From contig JAUVKE010000048.1 of NCBI GenBank assembly GCA_030592105.1, forward strand, positions 1 through 11,999: a stretch of 11,999 nt of DNA, in the 5' to 3' direction. This document shows, piece by piece, positions 6,165 to 11,999 of the stretch. This stretch comes from Desulfobacteraceae bacterium. Lineage in GTDB: Bacteria > Desulfobacterota > Desulfobacteria > Desulfobacterales > BuS5. Position numbers and translations under genes: made by a program. Under the pieces are notes generated by a model, which was given only the letters and a program-made list of their open reading frames with translations, made no database searches and was not told where the DNA came from. How positions within the stretch are numbered: the first letter of the stretch is position 1; each line of letters begins with the position of its first letter.

Positions 6165-7928
6165 TCAATATATTTTGTCCGACAAAAGACTCCCATAAGT
6201 ATCCTGGAGCATCTCCATTATAGCAGAGGCTGTACTCTGCTTTACCACCTCTGCCAGGAACTGCCGGGACTCTTTCATGGAAATAGATCTTATTATATTT
6301 TTTACAGCCGGTATCGACCTGGGATTCATACTCAGTTCATTAATACCCAATCCCAGAATTATCGGAGTATAAAGGGAATCAGCAGCCATTTCGCCGCAAA
6401 GGGACATTCTTTTACCTTTCTCCTCTGCAACATCTGCGGCATGCTTCATTAACCGGATAACCGCAGGCTGGAGTCCATCATAAAGATAAGCAACATCCCT
6501 GTTCCCCCTGTCTATGGCAAGGGAATACTGAATTAAATCATTTGTACCAAAGCTGAAAAAATCGACCTGCTCCGCCAACTTGTCTGCCATAATAATGGCC
6601 GAAGGAATCTCAAGCATGATACCGATGTCAATATCCAGATTAAACCTTGTCCCTTCCGCATCCAGAATAGAGGCTGCCTTGTTTAACAGCGCCCTGGCCA
6701 TTATTATCTCATCATAACATGATATCATCGGAAATAATATCCTGACATTCCCAAACGCAGCCGCCCTTAATATGGCTTTAAGCTGAGTTTTAAAAATATC
6801 AGGATTTTTCAGACAATATCTTATGGCTCGAAGACCAAGAAAAGGATTAGTCTCATCGGGCCCAGGCATGGTTCCTATGGCCTTATCACCGTTAATATCA
6901 AGAGTCCGGATTGTTACAGGCTTTGGCGCCATTAATTCCACCACACTCTTATATTTTTCAAAAAGGTCATCTTCACTGGGGAACATGGGACAGTTTAAAT
7001 ACTGAAATTCCGTTCTGTAAAGCCCTATCCCGTCTCCACCATGGGAAATTACAGAGTCTGCTTCCTCAGGGAGCTCAATATTCCCCATAACATTCAGGCG
7101 AACATTATCGGTTGTTTTTGCACAGATATCGCTGTTTAGAGTTAAAGTTGCCTTATAATTAGCATAGGCATCTTTACGCTGTGTAAAATCGAGCAAAGTC
7201 TTCTCTTCAGGGTGAACAACAACTATCCCTGCGGTGCCGTCAACTATTATGAGGTCATCATCATTAATCAGGTCAGTTGCCCTGTCAAGACCAAGAACAG
7301 CCGGAATTTCCAAAGTGCGTGCAATAATGCTTGTATGGGAAGTTTTTCCACCTCTATTCGTCACAAATCCCTGTGCCTTTTTCAAACTTATCTGACTGGT
7401 CTGAGCGGGAGAAAGGTCATCTGCAACAAGAATAACACGTTTTTTTATATTGTTTATATCTACTTTTTGGGCTCCCACAAGATTTCTCATGACGCTGTCT
7501 GTCACATGCGTTAAGTCAGCAACACGGGCACTTAAATACGGATTTTCCATCTGGTGAAATATCATTTTCAAATTAGCAGCAACATTTTTCACTGCCCACT
7601 CTGCATTAACCTGCTCCTCGTTACATGTTTCAATAACTTTGTCATAGAGCATTTTGTCCTTCAGCATCATCAGGTGGGATTCAAAAATACCGGTTTGACG
7701 CTGCATGGCATCAGGTGTTTTTTTGATTAATTGATCGAGTTCATCCTTGGTTTTTTTAACAGCCGCCTTAAAACGTTTTATCTCTGCAGGCAAATCCTTG
7801 GAGCTAAGATAATATTTCTCAACAATATCCATATTGACCTGGTTCACAAGATAAGCTCTGCCTATGCAAATTCCAGGAGACGCATTAATACCGTATAAAA
7901 ATTTTTCTTCAAACATTGACGGTGACAT
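6165..7928 (-). CDS. ptsI: PTS Enzyme I (phosphoenolpyruvate-protein phosphotransferase)
   Basis: This 587-residue cytosolic enzyme takes phosphate from PEP onto a histidine and passes it to HPr. The N-terminal HPr-binding and phosphohistidine region includes GGKTSHTSIIARTLEIPAVLG, with active His198. The C-terminal PEP-binding barrel shows GLYRTEF (302-308), NGDKAIG (346-352), GLRAIRY (365-371), SFGTNDLIQY (459-468), and the catalytic cysteine C511 in SLCGEMA. Length is normal for EI (about 570-590), and there is no GAF domain, so it is not the PtsP/EI-Ntr type. It begins eight bases after the HPr stop, and the likely ribosome-binding site GGAGAA overlaps the end of HPr, so the pair is coupled. 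No EIIA, EIIB or EIIC gene is in the window, which suggests a regulatory PTS or distant EII genes. Confidence 0.97.
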   Translation of the reverse strand: MSPSMFEEKFLYGINASPGICIGRAYLVNQVNMDIVEKYYLSSKDLPAEIKRFKAAVKKTKDELDQLIKKTPDAMQRQTGIFESHLMMLKDKMLYDKVIETCNEEQVNAEWAVKNVAANLKMIFHQMENPYLSARVADLTHVTDSVMRNLVGAQKVDINNIKKRVILVADDLSPAQTSQISLKKAQGFVTNRGGKTSHTSIIARTLEIPAVLGLDRATDLINDDDLIIVDGTAGIVVVHPEEKTLLDFTQRKDAYANYKATLTLNSDICAKTTDNVRLNVMGNIELPEEADSVISHGGDGIGLYRTEFQYLNCPMFPSEDDLFEKYKSVVELMAPKPVTIRTLDINGDKAIGTMPGPDETNPFLGLRAIRYCLKNPDIFKTQLKAILRAAAFGNVRILFPMISCYDEIIMARALLNKAASILDAEGTRFNLDIDIGIMLEIPSAIIMADKLAEQVDFFSFGTNDLIQYSLAIDRGNRDVAYLYDGLQPAVIRLMKHAADVAEEKGKRMSLCGEMAADSLYTPIILGLGINELSMNPRSIPAVKNIIRSISMKESRQFLAEVVKQSTASAIMEMLQDTYGSLLSDKIY

Positions 7929-7936
7929 CTGTTTTT

Positions 7937-8200
7937 TTATTCTCCAAATCGATTTTTAACCAGTTGAACAAGTTGCTCTAAAACACCCTTATCACAAGGT
8001 TCATCAATTTCAAATGTAATTTTTGTACCTGCTTCACATGCAAGGGTAAGAATTTCGAAAATATCCGAAGCATCCACTCTTTTTCCATTATTAATTATCC
8101 AGATATTTGATTTTGCTTTTACCGCAAGGTTAGCTATCTTCCCGGCTGGCCTGGCATGGATGCCAAATTTATTGTCAATAACTATATCCTGTGAAATCAT
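7937..8200 (-). CDS. ptsH: HPr phosphocarrier protein with Asp at position 46
   Basis: This 87-residue protein has the usual HPr length. The active site FGIHARPAGKIA places His15 exactly where Enzyme I phosphorylates it, with R17 and P18 conserved. Aligned without gaps to B. subtilis HPr through GKxV, the regulatory Ser46 position (KSIM in the classic sequence) is Asp46 (SDIF). HPr kinase could not phosphorylate this residue. Asp mimics phosphoserine in model HPr proteins. It is the first gene of the HPr-Enzyme I operon and has a good promoter upstream. The ribosome-binding site is weak (GTGG, nine bases before ATG). It could alternatively be an NPr-like paralogue in a nitrogen/regulatory PTS. 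Confidence 0.95.
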   Translation of the reverse strand: MISQDIVIDNKFGIHARPAGKIANLAVKAKSNIWIINNGKRVDASDIFEILTLACEAGTKITFEIDEPCDKGVLEQLVQLVKNRFGE

Positions 8201-8249
8201 TAAAAAAAACCACTGTGCCTATATATTCACGAAAGTTTTAGTTTCCTAA

Positions 8250-8278
8250 ATTATGGGCTATCAAATAGCACATATCAA
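8250..8278 (-). promoter_or_regulatory. Sigma-70-type promoter for the ptsH-ptsI operon
   Basis: On the minus strand, TTGATA (8278-8273) is followed by exactly 17 bases and CATAAT (8255-8250). Both boxes match the consensus at five of six positions. The distance to the HPr ATG is about 50 bases. The divergent plus-strand gene begins at 8485, and I found no equally good promoter for it in the 284-base gap. Confidence 0.6.
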
Positions 8279-8484
8279 CGGTTAATGCAAATTTAAAAAA
8301 ACCTTGCATTACTATCCCATTATAAAATAGTCTATTATTGACTATCATATAAATAATTTGGAATTGGCTTTACTTTCGGCCATTTAGGGATATGAGGGGG
8401 AGTATTAAAAAAAAAGATACAATCTTGTTTTTTCTCAATACTTATAACTCAACAACAATGCCAAAAATTAGAAAGCAGGTGAAT

Positions 8485-9756
8485 ATGAGATATTCTATAT
8501 TATTTTTGTTTATACTGGTTTCCGCCCTGTACTTCCAGGCAAATTCTGAAGCATATGATTATCCTCTGTTGAATAAATACGCTGCGTCGATTATAGGAAC
8601 TCCTGAAGAGTACAAGGCCATGCTCCCTGATAACATAAGGATCAGGGATATGAAACTGACGGTATTCAGGGACCGCGAGATACCTGATGTCCTCTGGTAT
8701 GAGGATAAGCTGAGATATTCCCTTGTTTACCAAAAGGTTAAAGCGCCACTTATCTGGGTTATAGCCGGCACAGGAGCCGGATATAATGCCTCAAAGATGC
8801 AGATACTTCAGAAGGCCTTTTTCCAGGCAGGCTTCCATGTTATATCACTGACATCACCTACCCATCCAAATTTTATCGTATCAGCATCTTCAACCATGGT
8901 GCCCGGCCATATAGCCAATGACAGCAAAGATCTGTATCATGTCATGGAACTTGTTTGGGAAAAGGTAAAAGATTCTATTGACGTATCTGAATTTTTTTTG
9001 ACCGGATACAGTCTTGGGGCTGCTCAGGCTGCATTTGTCTCAAAGATTGATGAGGACAAACGGTTTTTTGATTTCAAAAAGGTTTACATGATCAACCCCC
9101 CTGTTAATCTATATAATTCCGTTTATATTCTGGATCATATGCTGAAAGATACTGTCGAGGACATCAATAGCTTTTGGACCAAAATGACATCCAAATTTAC
9201 TGAACAATATGTAGAGGCGGATTTCATAGAATTTAACAATGAATTCCTTTATAATATTTATAAAGAAAAAAATCCTCCTGAAGAAAAAATGGAAGCTCTT
9301 ATTGGATTGTCTTTTCGCATTTCATCAATGAACATGCTTTTTGTGACGGATGTGATGACCAACGCCGGATACATTATTCCCAAAAACCTTGTTCTTACAA
9401 GCTATAGCTCACTCACCGATTACTTCAAGGTATATGGACGAACCAGTTTTACTGATTATTTCAATGATATTCTTTATCCATATTATCATTCAGCACAGCC
9501 TGATCTGACAAAGAAATCTCTTACTACAAGTATGAGTTTAAAAAGCATTGAGGATTATCTGAAAAATGCAAAAAAAATAAGGGTCGTCCACAATAAAGAT
9601 GATTTTATACTTAAAACAGGAGAAATAGACTTTTTCCGCCGCGTATTTGGTGACAGGGCAAAGATATATCCCATGGGAGGTCACTGCGGGAATATGGCTT
9701 ACAAGGATAATATCGCATACATGATCGACTTCTTTAAGCCAGAGGGGGTACGATAA
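8485..9756 (+). CDS. Secreted alpha/beta hydrolase, partner of MlaA
   Basis: This 423-residue protein starts at ATG 8485, with AGG five bases upstream. An in-frame ATG at 8392 would hide the signal peptide behind 31 polar residues and is not preferred. Residues 1-20 form a hydrophobic signal sequence without a lipobox, with probable cleavage near SEA-YD. The alpha/beta-hydrolase core shows the oxyanion loop GTGAGYN (95-101), nucleophile elbow GYSLG with S176, a likely acid in HNKDDF (D372 or D373), and H400 in GGHCGN. A long insertion (about 205-345) probably forms a lid. It overlaps mlaA by one base (TAATG), so the two are coupled. A lipase, phospholipase or acyl-transfer role at the outer membrane is plausible. 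The substrate cannot be read from the sequence. Confidence 0.85.
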   Translation: MRYSILFLFILVSALYFQANSEAYDYPLLNKYAASIIGTPEEYKAMLPDNIRIRDMKLTVFRDREIPDVLWYEDKLRYSLVYQKVKAPLIWVIAGTGAGYNASKMQILQKAFFQAGFHVISLTSPTHPNFIVSASSTMVPGHIANDSKDLYHVMELVWEKVKDSIDVSEFFLTGYSLGAAQAAFVSKIDEDKRFFDFKKVYMINPPVNLYNSVYILDHMLKDTVEDINSFWTKMTSKFTEQYVEADFIEFNNEFLYNIYKEKNPPEEKMEALIGLSFRISSMNMLFVTDVMTNAGYIIPKNLVLTSYSSLTDYFKVYGRTSFTDYFNDILYPYYHSAQPDLTKKSLTTSMSLKSIEDYLKNAKKIRVVHNKDDFILKTGEIDFFRRVFGDRAKIYPMGGHCGNMAYKDNIAYMIDFFKPEGVR

Positions 9757-10541
9757 TGCTAAAATGCGGCAATTGTTTTGGGAAAGTCTTTATTTTATTT
9801 GTAGTTATTTGCACGCTGAATGCCTGTGCCACTACTCCTGTCAAGCAGGAAAGCATTATACCTGCAAAACGTCCGGTTAGCGAGATCATCCGTGAAGATG
9901 TTGTATATCCTGTTGATGCCTATGACCCATGGGAAGGGTTTAACCGCCGCATCTACAAATTTAATGCGAAAATTGATAAATACATTTTTCTGCCGGTTGT
10001 AAATGTATATGAAACTATTACACCTGATTTTATGGAATGCGGTATCTCAAATTTTTTTCTGAATCTCGGTGATATAACGAACCTGACCAATTCTATTCTG
10101 CAGCTTAAAGGTGAATCAACTCTCAAAACAGCAGAACGAATTGTGATCAATACAACCGTCGGCATAGGAGGTCTTTTTGACCCGTCCACATCCATGGGTA
10201 TTTACCGGCAGGATGAAGACTTCGGCCAGACACTTGGCCATTATGGACTGGGAGCCGGACCTTATCTTGTTCTTCCGGTATTTGGCCCTTCATCACTCCG
10301 TGATGCGGCTGGGCTTACTGTCGATTTTGCACTATACAATGCCATGTTCAGTGCAATTGTGAATGAATTTAATATTGATAGCAGCGACGAAGATCTTTTG
10401 AATGCCGGAGTCGGCATTCTTCGTTCAATTGACACCCGGCATCGAATAAAATTCCGTTACTACGAGACCGGTTCTCCATTTGAATATGAATGGATTCGCA
10501 AGCTTTACCTTCAGAAAAGAGAGATGGACGTACTCAGGTAA
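9756..10541 (+). CDS. mlaA: MlaA/VacJ family outer-membrane lipoprotein
   Basis: This 261-residue lipoprotein has a lipobox LNAC with C24 as the lipidated residue. The core DPWEGFNRRIYKFN (about 48-61), the NFFLNLGDITNLTN stretch, and GVGGLFDP-like, EDFGQTLGHYG and GPYLVLPVFGPSSLRD motifs are diagnostic of MlaA. In E. coli, MlaA sits with porins and removes misplaced phospholipid from the outer leaflet, handing it to MlaC and the MlaFEDB transporter. None of those partners is visible here. The start overlaps the stop of the hydrolase gene, and AGAGGGGG at 9741-9748 is its ribosome-binding site. Confidence 0.95.
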   Translation: MLKCGNCFGKVFILFVVICTLNACATTPVKQESIIPAKRPVSEIIREDVVYPVDAYDPWEGFNRRIYKFNAKIDKYIFLPVVNVYETITPDFMECGISNFFLNLGDITNLTNSILQLKGESTLKTAERIVINTTVGIGGLFDPSTSMGIYRQDEDFGQTLGHYGLGAGPYLVLPVFGPSSLRDAAGLTVDFALYNAMFSAIVNEFNIDSSDEDLLNAGVGILRSIDTRHRIKFRYYETGSPFEYEWIRKLYLQKREMDVLR

Positions 10542-10759
10542 CTGTTTTTATAACCGGCATGCCCTGTCGGGCACAACAAAATATGAAAATGAGATAGCGG
10601 TTAATGACATTTTATAAATTAATAGAATTCCTTAATTCATCATTCATAATTCAAAATTCATCATTTTCTTATAAAATAGATATTCCAAGGCAGGCTTAAT
10701 GCCCGCAACCCAAATCGGCCCAGTAAGACCACGCCCGATATTATTAACAGAGCAGCGAC
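10542..10759 (+). other. Intergenic region after mlaA with a small hairpin and an AT-rich direct repeat
   Basis: TGCCC (10560-10564) pairs with GGGCA (10569-10573) around a four-base loop, too short and without a T-run to be a sure terminator. AATTCATCATT occurs at 10634-10644 and again at 10655-10665, with ATTCATAATTCA between. I see no gene here and no clear promoter for the channel gene. Confidence 0.5.
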
Positions 10760-11440
10760 ATGGTTAAAAACTTATACATTCCTCTCACCAGAATCAAGGT
10801 CGGCAGATTTTCTTCATTGCTGATCTCTTTATTCCTCCTGTTTACCCTCCGTCCATTCATGGAAGGCCTTATTAGCATGCGCCTTCTCATGGATGTCTTT
10901 ATCACTTTTATTCTAATTTCAGGGATATATGCGGCCAGCGAAAAAAAAGAAGTTTTCATTGTTGCCTTGGCCTTTGCCTTACCAGCGTTTGCAGGGAGCT
11001 GGTCTCTCCTTTTCATGGAAAGCTCATTTCTTCAAGTAATGGCCAAAGTCTCTTCTGCTCTTTTTTTTGTTTATACAGCAACCATTCTTATATTTTATCT
11101 GTTCAAAGCAAAAGATGTTACCAGCGACATTATTATGGGCGCAATTTGTGCTTTTTTTTTGATTGGTTTAATGTGGGCTAATATTTTTGAAATTCTGCAT
11201 TTTTTTCATCCCAACGCATTTCACTTTTCCCAGGGGGAAAGCATAAACACCAGCTCATTTATATATTATAGTTTTGTCACCCTCACGACCCTTGGGTATG
11301 GCGATATAACGCCTTCAATTTCTTCGGCAAAATCATTATCAGTCCTTGAAGCCGTTACCGGCCAAATTTATCTGACTGTGGTTCTTGCCCGCCTGGTAGG
11401 TATACACATTTCACAATCTGTGGATGAAAAATCCCCTTAG
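10760..11440 (+). CDS. Potassium channel-like membrane protein (ion_trans_2 pore)
   Basis: This 226-residue integral membrane protein has hydrophobic segments at roughly 17-31, 41-57, 64-83, 96-115, 122-147 and 190-216. Between the last two lies a pore loop (about 165-182) with the K+ filter TLGYGD at 177-182, preceded by SFVTLT. The six-segment plan resembles a voltage-gated K+ channel, but the fourth segment lacks a row of arginines. Voltage sensing is therefore unlikely. The C-terminus is short and carries no RCK/TrkA-N or cyclic-nucleotide domain. It probably conducts K+ across the inner membrane as a tetramer. The ribosome-binding site is weak (GAGCAGCG). It stands alone between mlaA and an efflux adaptor gene. 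Confidence 0.85.
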   Translation: MVKNLYIPLTRIKVGRFSSLLISLFLLFTLRPFMEGLISMRLLMDVFITFILISGIYAASEKKEVFIVALAFALPAFAGSWSLLFMESSFLQVMAKVSSALFFVYTATILIFYLFKAKDVTSDIIMGAICAFFLIGLMWANIFEILHFFHPNAFHFSQGESINTSSFIYYSFVTLTTLGYGDITPSISSAKSLSVLEAVTGQIYLTVVLARLVGIHISQSVDEKSP

Positions 11441-11456
11441 GGCTCTTTATTAAAAC

Positions 11457-11485
11457 TTGACCAGATGGGGCTGATACTTTAATGT
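11457..11485 (+). promoter_or_regulatory. Candidate promoter for the efflux adaptor gene
   Basis: TTGACC (11457-11462, five of six) is followed by 17 bases and TAATGT (11480-11485, three of six including the key first, second and last positions). It begins 17 bases after the channel gene stop and lies about 50 bases before the adaptor start. Confidence 0.4.
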
Positions 11486-11534
11486 AAAAAACTTCTTATA
11501 ACATTTAACTTTTCTTCAATTTAAAGAGAAAAAA

Positions 11535-11999
11535 ATGAAAACGATCCTGTTGAATCTATTATGTATTTTAATATTGTTCTTTTCTTCCTGCAGGGAAGAA
11601 AAAAAAGAGGAACAAAAGCAAACCACTTTTCAAAAAGTTGAAATATTTCAAGCTAAATCTCACCCAGTCCCCATATATAGAGAATATGTTGGTCAAATAT
11701 TCGGTTTTAAAGATATTGCCATACGGGCGAGGATAGAAGGTTACCTGGAAGAGATCCATTTTAAAGAAGGTTCACGGATTAAAAAAAATATTTTACTCTA
11801 TACCCTGGAAAGCCAGCAATTTAAAGCCAATGTTGCGGCAAAGATGAGTATGGTTGCCGAAGCACAAACTATGTTAGCCAAAGCTAAAAGTGATTTAGAC
11901 AGATATAAGCCCCTTGCTGAAGAAAAAGCGGTCAGTGAGAGCGATTTAGACGCCGCCATAGCCCAATATGAGGCTTCCATCGCATCGCTGGAAGCGGCC
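11535..11999 (+). CDS. RND efflux periplasmic adaptor lipoprotein, AcrA/HlyD family (5' part)
   Basis: This gene is partial: 155 codons run from ATG 11535 to the right edge without a stop. A hydrophobic signal ends in FSSC, giving C19 as the lipidated cysteine. Residues about 56-100 hold the first half of the lipoyl-like barrel-sandwich domain (VGQIFGFKDIAIRARIEGY, then EEIHFKEGSRIKK). From 105 on, an alanine-rich heptad pattern with AEAQTMLAKAKSDLDRYKPLAEEKAVSESDLDAA is the typical coiled-coil hairpin, including the YxxLxxxxAVSxxDLD signature. These adaptors bridge an inner-membrane RND pump and an outer-membrane TolC-type channel. The pump gene is expected downstream. The ribosome-binding site is AAGAGA, about six bases upstream. 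Confidence 0.92.
   Translation, partial: MKTILLNLLCILILFFSSCREEKKEEQKQTTFQKVEIFQAKSHPVPIYREYVGQIFGFKDIAIRARIEGYLEEIHFKEGSRIKKNILLYTLESQQFKANVAAKMSMVAEAQTMLAKAKSDLDRYKPLAEEKAVSESDLDAAIAQYEASIASLEAA

Noticed and set aside
8338..8366. Plus-strand promoter starting with TTGACT at 8338
   Set aside because: At 17-base spacing the -10 position reads GAATTG, which is not a usable box.
8392..8484. ATG at 8392 as start of the secreted hydrolase
   Set aside because: It would put 31 polar residues before a clear signal peptide. ATG 8485 has its own ribosome-binding site.
10560..10573. Terminator after mlaA
   Set aside because: The stem is only five bases and no T-run follows.
10634..10665. CRISPR-like or attachment-site repeat
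   Set aside because: The repeat is an 11-base AT-rich direct duplication with a 10-base gap and only two copies. It looks like low-complexity sequence.

Overview
The window reads as a chromosomal segment of an AT-rich Gram-negative bacterium. LptA, MlaA, an RND-type periplasmic adaptor and several lipoproteins show an outer membrane. The gene styles (REC/HD-GYP regulator, PRK08324-type aldolase/dehydrogenase, stand-alone HPr/Enzyme I pair) and the low GC fit a Desulfobacterota (Desulfobacterales-like) sulfate reducer. That assignment is inference from protein style only. No rRNA, tRNA, CRISPR or complete insertion sequence is visible.

Left third (minus strand): a response regulator with a divergent HD-GYP domain runs off the left edge (start 1177). 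Behind it lies a tightly coupled two-gene operon: an LsrF-type class I aldolase (start 4155), then a two-domain class II aldolase/short-chain dehydrogenase (start 3365). Together they look like a route that phosphorylates-and-cleaves or thiolytically cleaves a small sugar phosphate to DHAP-type products and oxidises the aldehyde; no kinase or transporter is in view. An 11-base motif (TGAATAGTTAC) occurs three times around this operon, and a ~125-bp non-coding inverted-repeat element that looks like a MITE sits just upstream of it.

Middle: a plus-strand gene at 4478-6046 encodes an exported protein with an LptA/OstA-like N-terminal half joined to a FlgT/CsgG-like C-terminal half, an architecture I do not recognise as standard. 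Its stop codon lies inside a 77-bp pair of REP hairpins with GTAG signatures at both outer ends. Convergent to it is a minus-strand operon for HPr and PTS Enzyme I. HPr keeps His15, but the regulatory Ser46 position is Asp. A good sigma-70-like promoter precedes HPr.

Right third (plus strand): a secreted alpha/beta hydrolase overlaps by one base with mlaA (outer-membrane phospholipid-trafficking lipoprotein). Then come a six-segment K+ channel-like protein with a TLGYGD filter and the first 155 residues of an AcrA/HlyD-family lipoprotein adaptor that continues past the right edge.

The points most worth checking are the LptA-fusion, the HPr S46D replacement, the divergent HD-GYP site, the REP pair supplying a stop codon, the MITE-like element, and the unusual pairing of two aldolase families in one operon.
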